Shown here: positions 38,961-50,364 of the stretch, piece by piece | Layout: every line of letters starts with the position of its first letter | Position numbering within the stretch: position 1 is the first letter of the stretch | From: an uncultured Woeseiaceae bacterium | Lineage (GTDB): Bacteria > Pseudomonadota > Gammaproteobacteria > Steroidobacterales > Woeseiaceae | Direction of reading: 5' to 3' | Assembly: GCA_945787845.1 (NCBI GenBank) | Contig: CALZJH010000002.1 | Location: 62,001-126,000 of the forward strand | DNA length: 64,000 nucleotides | Translations under genes and position numbers: made by a program | The notes under the pieces: model-generated | What the model saw: the letters and a program-made list of their open reading frames with translations, nothing else | Told to the model about the DNA's origin: nothing | Databases searched by the model: none

Positions 38961-40301
38961 TTGCAGTTGATGGGTAGTGCGCTGACAAACCTCCTGGCAT
39001 TTATTGTGGCAATCAGTGTTCTGGTTGCCGTGCACGAATTCGGGCATTACATAGTCGGTCGCTGGGCCGGCATGAAAGTGCTGCGGTTCTCTATTGGTTT
39101 TGGCAAGCCGATCTGGTCGCGTCGTGCCGGCGCAGACGACACCGAGTACTGTATTGCGTCGATTCCGCTCGGCGGCTACGTGAAGTTCCTCGACAGCCGC
39201 GAAGGGCCCATTGACCCAGCCGACGAGGGACGCGCATTCGACCAGCGGCCGATACCCGCGCGCATTGCCGTGCTGCTGGCCGGTCCGGCCTTTAACTTCT
39301 TCTTTGCGATTATCGCGTTCTGGTTCCTGTTTATGGACGGCGTGCCCGCGTTCCGGCCGACGATCGGCGAAGTTGCGCCGGATTCGTACGCGGCGGCGGC
39401 CGGCCTCAGGGAAGGCGAACAGATTGTGCGCATTGGGGAAAAGGACGTGCGGGCCTGGGATGGCGCACTGATCGGTATCCTCGACGGCCTGGTCTCCGAG
39501 CGCCGGATACCGCTGACGCTCGAAGATGCTTTCGGGAAGCGGCGCGAGGCGGTCATAGAAATTCCCGCGGACGCAGCTGCAGGTCTGACTGAGCCGGGCG
39601 TGTTGTTTGATGGGCTCGGCTTTGCGCCGGGTCCGTCCCCGGCTGTCATAGGCAATTTACAGGAAGGCGGGGCGGCCATAGAGGCCGGGCTGCAGGAAGG
39701 CGACCGCATCGTCACGATCGATAATCAGCCGATCGCGCATTTTGGGGAGTTGGTCGAGGCCGTCGAACCGCTGGCAGGCCGGCGGGTCGCCATTGAATAC
39801 GTACGCGACCAGGTGCGGCGCACCATGTACCTGACCCTGGGCGAGCGCACGACCGATGGCGTGACGACGGGATATCTTGGTGTTGGCATCCTGATGGACA
39901 ATATTGGTCCGGGCAGGTCCTTTGTTTCGGCCATTGAGCAGACCTGGGCCAAGTCGGTCTTTACGGTACAGATGCTGGGTCGAATGTTGACAGGGGACGT
40001 CTCGATCAAGAACATCAGCGGCCCGATCAATATCGCGCAATTTGCGGGTGAGTCGGCTGAGCGCGGTCCGCGTTATTTCGTCGACTTTCTCATCCTTATC
40101 AGTATCAGTCTCGGCATCCTCAATCTTTTGCCGATCCCGGTGCTGGATGGAGGCCAGATTGTCTACCAGGTTGCGGAATGGGTGAAAGGCAGCCCGTTGA
40201 CTGATCGGGCGCAGATTATTGGTCAGCAGGTGGGCATACTGGCGTTACTCTTGTTGATGAGTTTCGCGTTTTACAACGATATTGCGAGAATCCTGGGTTA
40301 A
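38961..40301 (+). CDS. rseP: RIP metalloprotease RseP
   Basis: HEFGHYIVGRWAG zinc motif, PDZ domains, NLLPIPVLDGGQI; ATG alternative at 38970. Confidence 0.95.
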   Translation: MQLMGSALTNLLAFIVAISVLVAVHEFGHYIVGRWAGMKVLRFSIGFGKPIWSRRAGADDTEYCIASIPLGGYVKFLDSREGPIDPADEGRAFDQRPIPARIAVLLAGPAFNFFFAIIAFWFLFMDGVPAFRPTIGEVAPDSYAAAAGLREGEQIVRIGEKDVRAWDGALIGILDGLVSERRIPLTLEDAFGKRREAVIEIPADAAAGLTEPGVLFDGLGFAPGPSPAVIGNLQEGGAAIEAGLQEGDRIVTIDNQPIAHFGELVEAVEPLAGRRVAIEYVRDQVRRTMYLTLGERTTDGVTTGYLGVGILMDNIGPGRSFVSAIEQTWAKSVFTVQMLGRMLTGDVSIKNISGPINIAQFAGESAERGPRYFVDFLILISISLGILNLLPIPVLDGGQIVYQVAEWVKGSPLTDRAQIIGQQVGILALLLLMSFAFYNDIARILG

Positions 40302-40321
40302 CCAGGACGGACGGAAATACA

Positions 40322-42703
40322 TTGCAGATTAGAGTTACATTGTTCGCGTTGCTGATTTTGTTGCCATTCACTTCAATGGCCGCAGAACCCTTCGTCGTCA
40401 AGGATATGCGCGTCGAGGGGCTGCAGCGTATTTCTGAAGGCACGGTATTCAATTACCTGCCGATCAACATCGGCGACACGGTTGACGGTGTGCGTATCGG
40501 CGAGGCGATTCGTGCACTGTACGGTCAGAATCTTTTCGATAACATTGAAATGCGTCGTGATGGTGAGACTTTGCTGATCGTTGTTCGCGAGCGCCCTTCG
40601 ATCGAGAGTTTTTCCATCGACGGCAACAAGGACATCAAGACCGAGGACCTCATGGACTCGCTGCGCAGTGTTGGCCTGGCGCGCGGCCGCACGTTCGATC
40701 GGTCTGTCCTCGACAACGTCGAAATGTTCCTGCGCGAGCAGTACTACGATCGCGGCAAGTATGGCGTCTCGATTGACACGGAGATAACGGATCGTCCGAA
40801 CAACACGGTCCGTATCCAGGTCAACGTCAAGGAAGGGGACCGCGCGAAGATTCGCCAGGTCAACATCGTCGGCAACAATACCTTTGGCGACGATGAGATT
40901 CGCGCTGACTTCACGCTCGACACAGCTAACTGGCTGTCGTGGATTCGCCAGGACGATCGCTACGCGAAAGAGGCACTGGAAGGCGATCTCGAAGTCCTGC
41001 GCTCGTTCTACATGGATCGTGGCTACGCCGACTTCAAAATAGACTCGACGCAGGTCGCAATTTCACCGAACAAGAAAGACATTTTCGTGACGATCAATGT
41101 TGATGAAGGGGATCTCTATACGATTTCCGAAGTCAAGCTTGTGGGCGACATGGTGATTAGTGAGGCGTACCTGCGTAGCCTGATTCTTGCGCAGCCCGGC
41201 TCGGTGTTTAACCAAAACCTGCTGACCCAGACCGCGGACCTCATGAATTTCCGACTCGGCGAGGAGGGCTACGCCAACTCGGAGGTTGAGCCGGTTCCCG
41301 AACTCGATCATGAGAAGAAGGAAGCCTCGATTACCTTCTACGTGAATCCGAAGAGTCGCGTTTACGTACGTAACATCAATTTCCGCGGCGTCGACCAGGT
41401 CGATGACGAAGTGCTGCGCCGGGAGATGCGGCAGCTGGAAGGTTCCTATCTTTCCAATCTGCTGGTCGACCGTTCCAAGATCCGGCTGCAACGTCTGCCG
41501 TTCGTCGAGAGCGTCGAGGTCGATAACACGCCGGTGCCGGGCAGCCCGGACCTGGTCGACGTAGATTTCGACGTTGAATACCGCATGCCGGGTCAGTTCT
41601 CGGGCGGTATCGGCTACTCCGATTCACAGAAAGTCATGTTGAACGGCAGCATCGTGCACACGAATTTCCTGGGAACCGGCGATCGCGTCGCAGTCGAGTT
41701 GAATTCCGGACGCTTCCAGAAGCTCTACAGCATTTCGCACTCCGACCCGTACCGCACGATGGATGGTGTTCGCCGCACCCTTAGCGTCAACTACCGGGAC
41801 ATTACGCAGTTCACCTCCGCGGCATCCGACTTCTCGACGACCAGCGCTGGTGCGACAGTGGATTACGGTTACCCGATTTCGGAATACCAGACGCTGTCTT
41901 TCGGCGCGACGTTCCAGCATTCGGAATTGCTGTCGTCGACCAACAGCACGCGGCAGGCTCAGGAATGGGTGGCCAACAACGGTAACCCCTTCATTGAGGA
42001 TGTGGGTTTCGGCGCGACGTTCTTCGGCACCGAATTCGACACCTTCGAGCTGATCGCCGGGTGGAGCTACGACAGCCGCAACCGCGCGCTGTTCGCCAAC
42101 CGCGGCACGCGGCAGCAGTTGTTCCTGTCGGTGGCGGTTCCGGGCAGTGACGTCGAGTTTTTCCAGGCGCGCTACAATTTTACGAAATACATACCGCTCT
42201 GGAGCAATAAATGGACGCTGCGCTTCAATGCGGAACTGGGCCTCGGCGAGGCCTTGGGCGATACGACGGCATTGCCCCCGTACAAACAGTTCTACGGCGG
42301 TGGACCCCAGTCCGTACGCGGCTACAAGGAGTCTTACCTCGGACCCCGGGACAGCTTTGGCCGACCCTATGGCGGCAACATGTTGGTTGCCAGTCAGGTA
42401 GAGCTTATACTCCCGCTTCCGGACAAATGGGCAAGCCAGGCAAGGGCGAGCCTGTTCTATGATGTCGGCAATGTGTTCAATACGGGTGAGGTGGAGTTTA
42501 CGGACAGACTCGGTTCGCCGATCGAGTATAAACCGGACTTCGACGAGCTGCGCTCGTCGGTGGGAATTGGCGTACAGTGGCTCGCGCCGCTGGGTCTGTT
42601 CCGCTTTAGTTATGCCTATCCGCTGAACGCGTATGACGGCAATGACAGGTACTTCGGTGATGAGCTGGAACGCTTCCAGTTCTCCATCGGACAAGCATTT
42701 TAA
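40322..42703 (+). CDS. bamA: Outer membrane assembly factor BamA
   Basis: Five POTRA-like repeats and Omp85 barrel ending in FQFSIGQAF. Confidence 0.96.
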   Translation: MQIRVTLFALLILLPFTSMAAEPFVVKDMRVEGLQRISEGTVFNYLPINIGDTVDGVRIGEAIRALYGQNLFDNIEMRRDGETLLIVVRERPSIESFSIDGNKDIKTEDLMDSLRSVGLARGRTFDRSVLDNVEMFLREQYYDRGKYGVSIDTEITDRPNNTVRIQVNVKEGDRAKIRQVNIVGNNTFGDDEIRADFTLDTANWLSWIRQDDRYAKEALEGDLEVLRSFYMDRGYADFKIDSTQVAISPNKKDIFVTINVDEGDLYTISEVKLVGDMVISEAYLRSLILAQPGSVFNQNLLTQTADLMNFRLGEEGYANSEVEPVPELDHEKKEASITFYVNPKSRVYVRNINFRGVDQVDDEVLRREMRQLEGSYLSNLLVDRSKIRLQRLPFVESVEVDNTPVPGSPDLVDVDFDVEYRMPGQFSGGIGYSDSQKVMLNGSIVHTNFLGTGDRVAVELNSGRFQKLYSISHSDPYRTMDGVRRTLSVNYRDITQFTSAASDFSTTSAGATVDYGYPISEYQTLSFGATFQHSELLSSTNSTRQAQEWVANNGNPFIEDVGFGATFFGTEFDTFELIAGWSYDSRNRALFANRGTRQQLFLSVAVPGSDVEFFQARYNFTKYIPLWSNKWTLRFNAELGLGEALGDTTALPPYKQFYGGGPQSVRGYKESYLGPRDSFGRPYGGNMLVASQVELILPLPDKWASQARASLFYDVGNVFNTGEVEFTDRLGSPIEYKPDFDELRSSVGIGVQWLAPLGLFRFSYAYPLNAYDGNDRYFGDELERFQFSIGQAF

Positions 42704-42709
42704 TCAGGT

Positions 42710-43261
42710 ATGGATTTTTTTATGAAGTTTGTAACGCAACAACTGGCAAAGGCTCTTCTGGGCGTTGCCCTCGTCTGTGCATTTGCACTCCCTGCAATGG
42801 CACAGGAAATGAAAATCGGCGTCGTAAGCTTGCCGGCATTGATTGAACGGGCTCCGCAGACCAAAGTCGCTATGGACGCTTTGCAGGAAGAGTTCGCGCC
42901 ACGTCAGCGTGAATTCCAGGCGAAGCAAAAAGAGTACGAGGACATGGCGGCCAAGGCTCAGAAGGACGTTGCTGTCATGGGTGAGACGGAACGCCGTAAC
43001 CTTGAGAAGGACCTGCGTGAACTGCAGCGTGACCTCACGCGCTTGCAGAACGAATTCCAGGAAGATCTGAACGTACGTCAGAACGAGGAATACGGTCTGC
43101 TGCAGCGTGCCATGCTCAAGCAGGTGCAGGACTATGCCGAGGCCCAGGGTTATGACCTTATCGTCGGTGACGGCGTGCTCTACGCAAACAGCGCGGCGAA
43201 TATTACCGACGACGTATTGCGTGCGGTTGAGGCCAACTACCAGGCTACGAGCGCAAACTAA
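42710..43261 (+). CDS. skp: OmpH/Skp family periplasmic chaperone
   Basis: Signal peptide plus coiled-coil Skp body; bamA-skp-lpxD synteny. Confidence 0.88.
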   Translation: MDFFMKFVTQQLAKALLGVALVCAFALPAMAQEMKIGVVSLPALIERAPQTKVAMDALQEEFAPRQREFQAKQKEYEDMAAKAQKDVAVMGETERRNLEKDLRELQRDLTRLQNEFQEDLNVRQNEEYGLLQRAMLKQVQDYAEAQGYDLIVGDGVLYANSAANITDDVLRAVEANYQATSAN

Positions 43262-43272
43262 GATCTCCCCCA

Positions 43273-44277
43273 ATGCCGATCAGCCTCGGAGAACTTGCCA
43301 CACGGTTTGGCTGTGAGCTAATCGGCAACCCTGACTCTGTTGTCAGCGGCGTCGCCACGTTGCCGAACGCCACCGCGGAGTCACTGACGTTTCTTGCCAG
43401 CAAGGCATACAAGGAGCAGCTGTCTTCCACGAAGGCGGCTGCTGTTGTATTGCGTCCAGGCGATGCGGCCGATTCTCCGGTCGCCACGCTGTTACACGAT
43501 GACCCGTATGCCTGCTATGCGCGCATGGCAACGGTCATTTGTCCGCCGCCGGCCTACGCGCCCGGTGTGCATGCTTCGGCGGTCGTTGATGCGACAGCCT
43601 CTGTCTCCAAGAGTGCACATATTGCCCCGCACGTTGTCATTGGCGAACGCTCGAAAGTTGGCGACAACGTGTATCTCGGCCCCGGCACCGTTGTCGGTCC
43701 GGACTGCGAGATTGGTGACGATTGCCGCTTTATTGCCAACGTAACACTCGCGCGTGCCGTAGTGATCGGCAAGCGCGGCATTTTTCATCCCGGAGTGGTG
43801 CTGGGTGCTGACGGCTTTGGCAACGCCATGTCGGCAGAGGGGTGGATCAAGGTGCCACAGGTTGGCGGCGTTCGTATCGGTGACGACGTCGAGATTGGTG
43901 CCAATACGACTGTGGACTGCGGCGCAATTGAGGATACTGTTATCGAGGATGGCGTCCGCATCGATAACCTGTGCATGATCGCTCACAATGTCCATGTTGG
44001 CGCGCACACGGCCATGGCCGGGATGTCCGGCATTGCGGGCAGCACGACCATCGGCAAGCGTTGCATGTTCGCAGGCATGGGTGGCGCCGTGGGGCATATC
44101 TCGATTTGTGACGATGTCATCATCGGCGCAAAATCCTACGCGTCCAAGGACATTACCGAGCCCGGGACTTACCTGGCCAGCTTTCCCGCGGAACCGGCCA
44201 GGGATTGGGCGAAGAAGGTCGGGAGATTCAGGCGCATTGAAGCGCTGCAGGCTCGAGTCAGGAAGCTGGAAAAATAG
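43273..44277 (+). CDS. lpxD: UDP-3-O-acylglucosamine N-acyltransferase
   Basis: Hexapeptide repeats, N-terminal LpxD domain. Confidence 0.95.
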   Translation: MPISLGELATRFGCELIGNPDSVVSGVATLPNATAESLTFLASKAYKEQLSSTKAAAVVLRPGDAADSPVATLLHDDPYACYARMATVICPPPAYAPGVHASAVVDATASVSKSAHIAPHVVIGERSKVGDNVYLGPGTVVGPDCEIGDDCRFIANVTLARAVVIGKRGIFHPGVVLGADGFGNAMSAEGWIKVPQVGGVRIGDDVEIGANTTVDCGAIEDTVIEDGVRIDNLCMIAHNVHVGAHTAMAGMSGIAGSTTIGKRCMFAGMGGAVGHISICDDVIIGAKSYASKDITEPGTYLASFPAEPARDWAKKVGRFRRIEALQARVRKLEK

Positions 44278-45047
44278 TGATTCATTCGACAGCAATAGTA
44301 TCGGACAAGGCAGTAATTGCTGACGATGTCGAGGTTGGTCCCTATGCCATTATTGGCGACCATGTAGAGATCGACAGCGGTACGCAAATAGACAGTCACG
44401 TGGTGATTAACGGTCCGACAAGGATCGGTAAAGAGAACCGCATCTACCAGTTTGCGTCGATTGGCGACGACCCCCAGGACAAGAAATATGCCGGTGAACC
44501 GACACGTCTGACCATCGGTGATCGCAACACCATTCGCGAGTTCTGCACCCTGAGCCGGGGAACCACGCAGGACCTGGGCGATACGGTTATCGGCGATGAC
44601 AACTGGATCATGGCGTATGTGCATATCGCGCATGATTGCGTCGTAGGTAACAAGACGATCATGGCAAATAACACGACGCTGGCCGGCCATGTGCACGTCG
44701 GTGACTGGGTTATTTGTGGTGGTTTCTCCGGTATCCACCAGTTCTGCAAGATCGGGGCGCATGCATTTCTTGGCATGTACACGGGCGTCAATCGCGATGT
44801 ACCGGCCTACACGATGGTCTCGGGGCAGCCTGCCGTGGCGCGGGGTATCAACAGTGAAGGCCTGAAACGGCGTGATTTCTCGACTGAGCAGATTCGCAAT
44901 ATCAAGAATGCCTATCGGATCACGTTCCGAAAGGGCAAAAAGAAAGCCGAAGCCATCGACGAAATCGCCGAGCTCGCAAAGACGCAACCCGAGCTCGACC
45001 TGTTTCTCGAATCACTGCGCTCGTCCGAGCGCGGTCTGGCGCGCTAG
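44277..45047 (+). CDS. lpxA: UDP-N-acetylglucosamine O-acyltransferase
   Basis: IHSTAIVSDKAVIADDVEVGPYAIIG; GTG start overlaps the lpxD stop. Confidence 0.95.
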   Translation: MIHSTAIVSDKAVIADDVEVGPYAIIGDHVEIDSGTQIDSHVVINGPTRIGKENRIYQFASIGDDPQDKKYAGEPTRLTIGDRNTIREFCTLSRGTTQDLGDTVIGDDNWIMAYVHIAHDCVVGNKTIMANNTTLAGHVHVGDWVICGGFSGIHQFCKIGAHAFLGMYTGVNRDVPAYTMVSGQPAVARGINSEGLKRRDFSTEQIRNIKNAYRITFRKGKKKAEAIDEIAELAKTQPELDLFLESLRSSERGLAR

Positions 45048-45056
45048 ACTCCAGTA

Positions 45057-46193
45057 ATGAAAATTGGACTGGTTGCTGGCGAGGCATCCGGCGACGTACT
45101 TGGCGCCGGACTGATTCGTACCCTGCGTGCGCGCTATCCAGACGCGGTCATCGAAGGTGTGGCCGGACCCCGGATGATCGAGGCGGGTTGCGATTGCTGG
45201 GAGCCCGCCGAGTCGCTTGCTGTAATGGGCCTCGTCGAACCCCTTGTGCATATCCCGCGCTTGCTGCGGCTGCGCCGCGAGCTCGCCCGTCGCTGGATAG
45301 AATCGCCGCCGGACGTGTTCGTCGGCATCGATTCACCCGACTTTAACCTCGGCCTCGAGAAAAAGCTCCGCAAGGCGGGCATCAGGACCGTGCACTACGT
45401 CAGTCCCTCCATCTGGGCGTGGCGCCCGGGGCGAGTCAAAAAGGTGAAAAAGGCCGCAGACACGGTTCTTTGTATTCTGCCGTTCGAACCGGCGTTGTAT
45501 GAGAGGCACGGCGTGAACGCCGTTTTCGTCGGCCATCCCAGCGCACACGGAGCGCCGGATCGTATCGACGTCGCTGCGGCGCGCGCGCAGCTGAACATCG
45601 AAGCTGATGCCGTGGTGGCTTTACTGCCGGGCAGTCGCGCGGGTGAGATTCATCGTGTCGGCGGTATTGTCGCCGCCGCCGCCGCAAACATCCTCGCAGC
45701 CAGGCCGGGCGTGCGCTTCGTCACGCCGGTCGCGGCCCCTGGTCTCAGATCGTTAATCGAGGCGCAGCTGGAGGATGCGGGCATTGCCGATGTCGTCACG
45801 CTGGTCGACGGCAAGTCCGATCTGGCCATGACAGCCGCGGATGTCGTGCTTTTAGCTTCGGGTACCGCCGTGCTCGAGGCGGCAATGCTGCGCAAGCCGG
45901 CGGTGGCGACGTATCGCGTGGCGTTCCTGAGCTACTTCATTGCGATCAAGTTGGGGATGGTCAAGCTCACGCACTATACGTTGCCAAACCTCTTGACCGA
46001 GGAACCGCTGGTGCCCGAGTTCATGCAACACGATGCCCAGCCGGCCGCGATCGCCAACGCCGTTATCGAGCTCCTCGACGACCCGCAACGACGGCGATTC
46101 ATTAGCGAGAGATTTGATAGACTGAGAACGGAGCTGGCACTGGATTCAGACCAGCACGCCGCCGCTGCCGTTCTCAAGCTGGCGCGGCGCTAA
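45057..46193 (+). CDS. lpxB: Lipid-A-disaccharide synthase
   Basis: [30 protein letters not shown]. Confidence 0.95.
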   Translation: MKIGLVAGEASGDVLGAGLIRTLRARYPDAVIEGVAGPRMIEAGCDCWEPAESLAVMGLVEPLVHIPRLLRLRRELARRWIESPPDVFVGIDSPDFNLGLEKKLRKAGIRTVHYVSPSIWAWRPGRVKKVKKAADTVLCILPFEPALYERHGVNAVFVGHPSAHGAPDRIDVAAARAQLNIEADAVVALLPGSRAGEIHRVGGIVAAAAANILAARPGVRFVTPVAAPGLRSLIEAQLEDAGIADVVTLVDGKSDLAMTAADVVLLASGTAVLEAAMLRKPAVATYRVAFLSYFIAIKLGMVKLTHYTLPNLLTEEPLVPEFMQHDAQPAAIANAVIELLDDPQRRRFISERFDRLRTELALDSDQHAAAAVLKLARR

Positions 46194-46215
46194 CGGGGCA
46201 ATTCTCACACCACCC

Positions 46216-46818
46216 ATGCAGCAGGCAAGACTGTTTGAATTAGGCGAACTCGTGGCCGGAGTCGACGAGGCGGGACGCGGACCACTCGCGGGTCCGGTCG
46301 TGGCGAGCGCCGTCATCCTGCGGCCCGATGACCTTATTCCGGGTCTTGCGGATTCCAAAAAGCTCTCAGCCGCACGCCGCAACGCACTCGCGCGCGAAAT
46401 TCGCGAACGCTCCCTGTCGTGGTCGGTGGCCTGGGCCGATCCCGGGGAGATTGATGAGCTGAATATTCTCGCGGCGACGATGCTGGCGATGCGGCGAGCG
46501 ATCGGTTTCCTGTCGGTGACGCCAACGGGCGTGCAGGTCGATGGCAACCGTCTGCCCGACCTGGAGTTTGATGGTTTACAACTCCAGGGCGAGGCTATAG
46601 TGGGTGGCGACGGCAAGATTCCCGCCATCAGTGCTGCATCGATCATTGCGAAAACCACGCGCGACGGGATCATGGAGTTTCTCGATCGAGTGCACCCCGA
46701 ATACGAGTTCGCACGGCACAAGGGCTACGGGACGAAGATTCATTGTGATCTCCTGCGCAGCCACGGGCCGTGCGAGCAGCATCGTTACAGCTTCGCACCC
46801 GTGAGGGCAGCATCGTGA
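46216..46818 (+). CDS. rnhB: Ribonuclease HII
   Basis: [29 protein letters not shown]. Confidence 0.95.
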   Translation: MQQARLFELGELVAGVDEAGRGPLAGPVVASAVILRPDDLIPGLADSKKLSAARRNALAREIRERSLSWSVAWADPGEIDELNILAATMLAMRRAIGFLSVTPTGVQVDGNRLPDLEFDGLQLQGEAIVGGDGKIPAISAASIIAKTTRDGIMEFLDRVHPEYEFARHKGYGTKIHCDLLRSHGPCEQHRYSFAPVRAAS

Positions 46819-49800
46819 GTACGCCGACCTTCGTGCATTTGCATGTCCACACCGAGTATTCGATGGTGGACAGCACGGTCCGAATTCCGGCGTTGATGAG
46901 TCAGTGTGCCGAGCACGGCATGCCGGCCGTTGCCCTGACGGACCAGAACAACCTCTTCGGTCTCGTGAAGTTCTATCGCAAGGCGATTGCCGCCGGCGTC
47001 AAGCCGCTGATAGGCCTCGACCTGCGTATCCTGAACGAGGACGAGCCGGACCGCCCCTATTCGCTGCTCCTGCTGGTGCAGACCAACGACGGATATCGCA
47101 ACTTATCCGAACTCGTGACGCGCAGTTACATCGAGGGCCAGGTTCGTGGTGAGCCGCTCGCAAGGCGCGCATGGCTGACCACTGAAAGCTGCACAGGACT
47201 GCTGGCCCTGTCCGGCGGCCTGCACAGCGATATCGGTCATGCACTGCATGCCCAGCATGCGGAACAGGCTCGCGAACGTCTCGAAGAGTGGAAAGCCGTA
47301 TTTCCGGACCGTTTCTACCTCGAACTCATCCGCACCGGCCGTGCGGGCGAGGAAGACTGCGTGCATGCCAGTCTCGAACTTGCCAGCCGGACGGACACTC
47401 CCGTGGTGGCGACCAACGATGTACGCTTTTTAAGTCGACGCGATTTCGATGCGCACGAGGCGCGCGTCTGCATCCACGACTCCCGGGTACTGGCGGATAC
47501 CGAGAGGCCGCGAATGTACAGTCCGCAGCAATACCTGCGAACGCCTGAAGAGATGGCGGAGCTGTTTGCGGATGTGCCCGAGGCGCTGGCGAATACCGTC
47601 GAAATTGCGCGGCGCTGCAACCTGGATCTCACGCTTGGCGAGAGCGTGCTCCCTGCGTTTCCGGTGCCCGAGGGACAGACCGAAGCGGACTTCCTCGAAG
47701 TTGAAGCGCGGCGCGGACTACAAGTCGCTCTCGAGACGATTTTCGATACCCGCGAGATCCCGGAAAACGAACGTGCCGCGTTCAGCGCGCCGTACCTGGA
47801 ACGCCTGCAGAGTGAGCTCGATGTCATCCAGTCGATGGGTTTCCCCGGTTACTTCCTTATTGTCGCGGACTTCATTCGCTGGGCGAGAGAGAACGAGGTG
47901 CCCGTCGGACCGGGGCGCGGGTCCGGGGCGGGCTCGCTGGTTGCCTGGATACTCCGGATCACGGACCTCGACCCTCTGGAACACGATTTGCTGTTCGAGC
48001 GCTTTCTCAATCCGGAGCGTGTTTCCATGCCTGACTTTGATGTCGACTTCTGCATGGAAGGACGCGACGACGTCATCGACTACGTGGCCGAGCGCTACGG
48101 GCGGGAGCGCGTATCGCAGATTATTACCTTTGGCACCATGGCGGCAAAGGCCGTCATTCGCGACTGTGGCCGGGTGCTAAGCCAGCCCTACGGTTTCGTC
48201 GATCGGATCGCGAAACAGGTACCTTTCGAAATCGGCATGACGCTCGAGAAGGCGCTCGAGCAGTCGGACGAACTGGCTTCGATGTATCGCGATGACGAAG
48301 AGGTGACCGCCATCATCGATCTCGCGATGTCGCTCGAGGGACTGGTGCGCAATGCCGGCAAACATGCCGGCGGGGTGGTTATCTCGCCCGGCCCCCTGAC
48401 CGATTTCGCGCCGCTGTACTGCGAAGAAGGCGGTACGAACGTTGTCACCCAGCTCGACAAGGACGACGTTGAGGCCGTGGGCCTTGTCAAATTCGACTTC
48501 CTCGGCCTCAAAACCCTGACAATCATCGACTGGGCCGTGCGCATCGCCAAAGAGACCAATCCGGGCCTGGAGCTCGACGTCAGTCGCATACCGGCACACG
48601 ATGTGAAAACGTTCGAGCTGCTGCGCAGCACCAGGACCGCGGCTGTATTCCAGCTCGAGTCGAGCGGTATGCGCGACCTGATCAAGCGGATGCGGCCCGA
48701 TCAGTTTGACGATCTCGTGGCCCTCGTTGCCCTGTTCAGGCCGGGTCCGCTGCAGTCCGGCATGGTTGACGATTTCATCACGCGCAAACACGCGTCCAAC
48801 AAAGCCGACATCGACTATCTGCATCCGGACCTGAAACCGGTACTCGAAGAGACCTACGGCGTCATTCTTTACCAGGAGCAGGTGATGCAGATTGCCCAGG
48901 TCCTGGCCGGGTACACGCTTGGCGGTGCGGACTTGTTGCGTCGTGCCATGGGCAAGAAGAAGCCCGAAGAAATGGCGAAACAACGCGAGATCTTCGTCAC
49001 GGGTGCTACCGAACGCGGCGTCGCGCAGGAAACGGCAACGCGCATTTTTGACCTCATGGAGAAATTCGCAGGCTACGGCTTCAACAAGTCGCATTCGGCT
49101 GCGTATGCGGTCTTGTCGTACCAGACAGCGTATCTCAAGGCACATTATCCGGCCGCTTTCATGGCCGCCGTCATGAGCGCAGACCTGCAGAATACGGATC
49201 GGCTGGTCACGCTCAAGGACGATTGTCGCCAGCTCGGCCTGGAGCTGCAGGGACCGGACATTAACAGCTCGTCCTATCATTTCAGCGTGTCAGCTGCCGA
49301 TACGATTCTCTATGGCCTGGGTGCCATCAAGGGTGTGGGGCGGGGCGCCGTGGAGTCGCTGATTGCCGATCGTGAGGTTAACGGGCCGTACACGAGCCTC
49401 GCTGAATTCTGCCGCCGCGTCGACCACGAAAAGATCAACCGGCGTACGTTGGAAGCAATGGTCAAGTCGGGCGCGATGGACTGTTTCGGGGAAACACGTC
49501 GCGGTCTGATGCACCATGTTCCCGAGGCGCTGCGGAGTGCGGACCAGCAGGCGAAAGCAGCCGCGGCGGGGCAGAATGACATGTTCGGGCTGGGCGACGT
49601 GGTAGAGACCGAAGAAGTCCGGATGAAACCCGTGCAACTGGCCGAGTGGCAGGAGCGCCTGTTCCTGAGCAATGAAAAAGAGGCGCTGGGCCTGTACCTG
49701 ACCGGGCACCCCTTCGATGCTGTGCGACACGACGCGCGCTTCTTTGTCGATGGCAAGCTCGGCGACATCACGGCGGAACCGGCGCCGCAAACCAACAAAG

Positions 49801-50336
49801 GTGAGCGTGACTATGCTGCGCGGCGCGAGGCGACCGTTGCCGGCCTGATCGTTGACGTCCGCAAGCGCGGCAATCGCGTCAGCGTGGTTCTCGACGACGA
49901 CACGGGCCGCATGGAAATCAGCCTGTTCAGCGAGGCCTTCCAGGAGTTCAGTCACCTGCTGGTGAAGGACGAAATCGTCGTGATCTCGGGCGCTCTTCGA
50001 TACGACGACTTCATCGGCAGCTGGACCGTGAACGCCAAGAACGTGCTGCATATCGATCGGGTCATCGAGTCCCGGGCCAAGAGCCTGGTCCTCAGCATCG
50101 CGACGAACGGGCAGGGCGACGCCATCCTCACCCAGCTTCACGATGTATTGCTTCCCTACCGCGAAGGCAGCTGCGATGTGTCGGTGCGCTACGTCGGGAC
50201 CAGTGCGTCGGCCCGGCTGTCGCTGGGGCCCGAGTGGGCCGTGCGGCCCAGTCGCGAGTTGCGTGACAAGTTGACGGAGCTACTCGGGACCAATAATGTT
50301 CGTCTTCTCTACGCACCGACACGGGAACTGAACTGA
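46815..50336 (+). CDS. dnaE: DNA polymerase III subunit alpha
   Basis: [22 protein letters not shown] domain, [22 protein letters not shown] 46815 preferred over 46770. Confidence 0.96.
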   Translation: MSTPTFVHLHVHTEYSMVDSTVRIPALMSQCAEHGMPAVALTDQNNLFGLVKFYRKAIAAGVKPLIGLDLRILNEDEPDRPYSLLLLVQTNDGYRNLSELVTRSYIEGQVRGEPLARRAWLTTESCTGLLALSGGLHSDIGHALHAQHAEQARERLEEWKAVFPDRFYLELIRTGRAGEEDCVHASLELASRTDTPVVATNDVRFLSRRDFDAHEARVCIHDSRVLADTERPRMYSPQQYLRTPEEMAELFADVPEALANTVEIARRCNLDLTLGESVLPAFPVPEGQTEADFLEVEARRGLQVALETIFDTREIPENERAAFSAPYLERLQSELDVIQSMGFPGYFLIVADFIRWARENEVPVGPGRGSGAGSLVAWILRITDLDPLEHDLLFERFLNPERVSMPDFDVDFCMEGRDDVIDYVAERYGRERVSQIITFGTMAAKAVIRDCGRVLSQPYGFVDRIAKQVPFEIGMTLEKALEQSDELASMYRDDEEVTAIIDLAMSLEGLVRNAGKHAGGVVISPGPLTDFAPLYCEEGGTNVVTQLDKDDVEAVGLVKFDFLGLKTLTIIDWAVRIAKETNPGLELDVSRIPAHDVKTFELLRSTRTAAVFQLESSGMRDLIKRMRPDQFDDLVALVALFRPGPLQSGMVDDFITRKHASNKADIDYLHPDLKPVLEETYGVILYQEQVMQIAQVLAGYTLGGADLLRRAMGKKKPEEMAKQREIFVTGATERGVAQETATRIFDLMEKFAGYGFNKSHSAAYAVLSYQTAYLKAHYPAAFMAAVMSADLQNTDRLVTLKDDCRQLGLELQGPDINSSSYHFSVSAADTILYGLGAIKGVGRGAVESLIADREVNGPYTSLAEFCRRVDHEKINRRTLEAMVKSGAMDCFGETRRGLMHHVPEALRSADQQAKAAAAGQNDMFGLGDVVETEEVRMKPVQLAEWQERLFLSNEKEALGLYLTGHPFDAVRHDARFFVDGKLGDITAEPAPQTNKGERDYAARREATVAGLIVDVRKRGNRVSVVLDDDTGRMEISLFSEAFQEFSHLLVKDEIVVISGALRYDDFIGSWTVNAKNVLHIDRVIESRAKSLVLSIATNGQGDAILTQLHDVLLPYREGSCDVSVRYVGTSASARLSLGPEWAVRPSRELRDKLTELLGTNNVRLLYAPTRELN

Positions 50337-50364
50337 GGCTGCAATCGCCGCAACAGAACTGCCT

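Noticed and set aside
38880-38969. Possible dxr C-terminal remnant (RHSVACNAAGTVASGISQQGEIAV) in the cdsA-rseP spacer
   Set aside because: Only a faint resemblance to the DXR NAANEVAV region over a few residues; too short to separate from chance by eye.
41624-42694. 356-aa minus-strand ORF opposite bamA
   Set aside because: Shadow ORF of bamA; no independent start context or motif.
48177-49280. 367-aa minus-strand ORF opposite dnaE
   Set aside because: Shadow ORF of dnaE.
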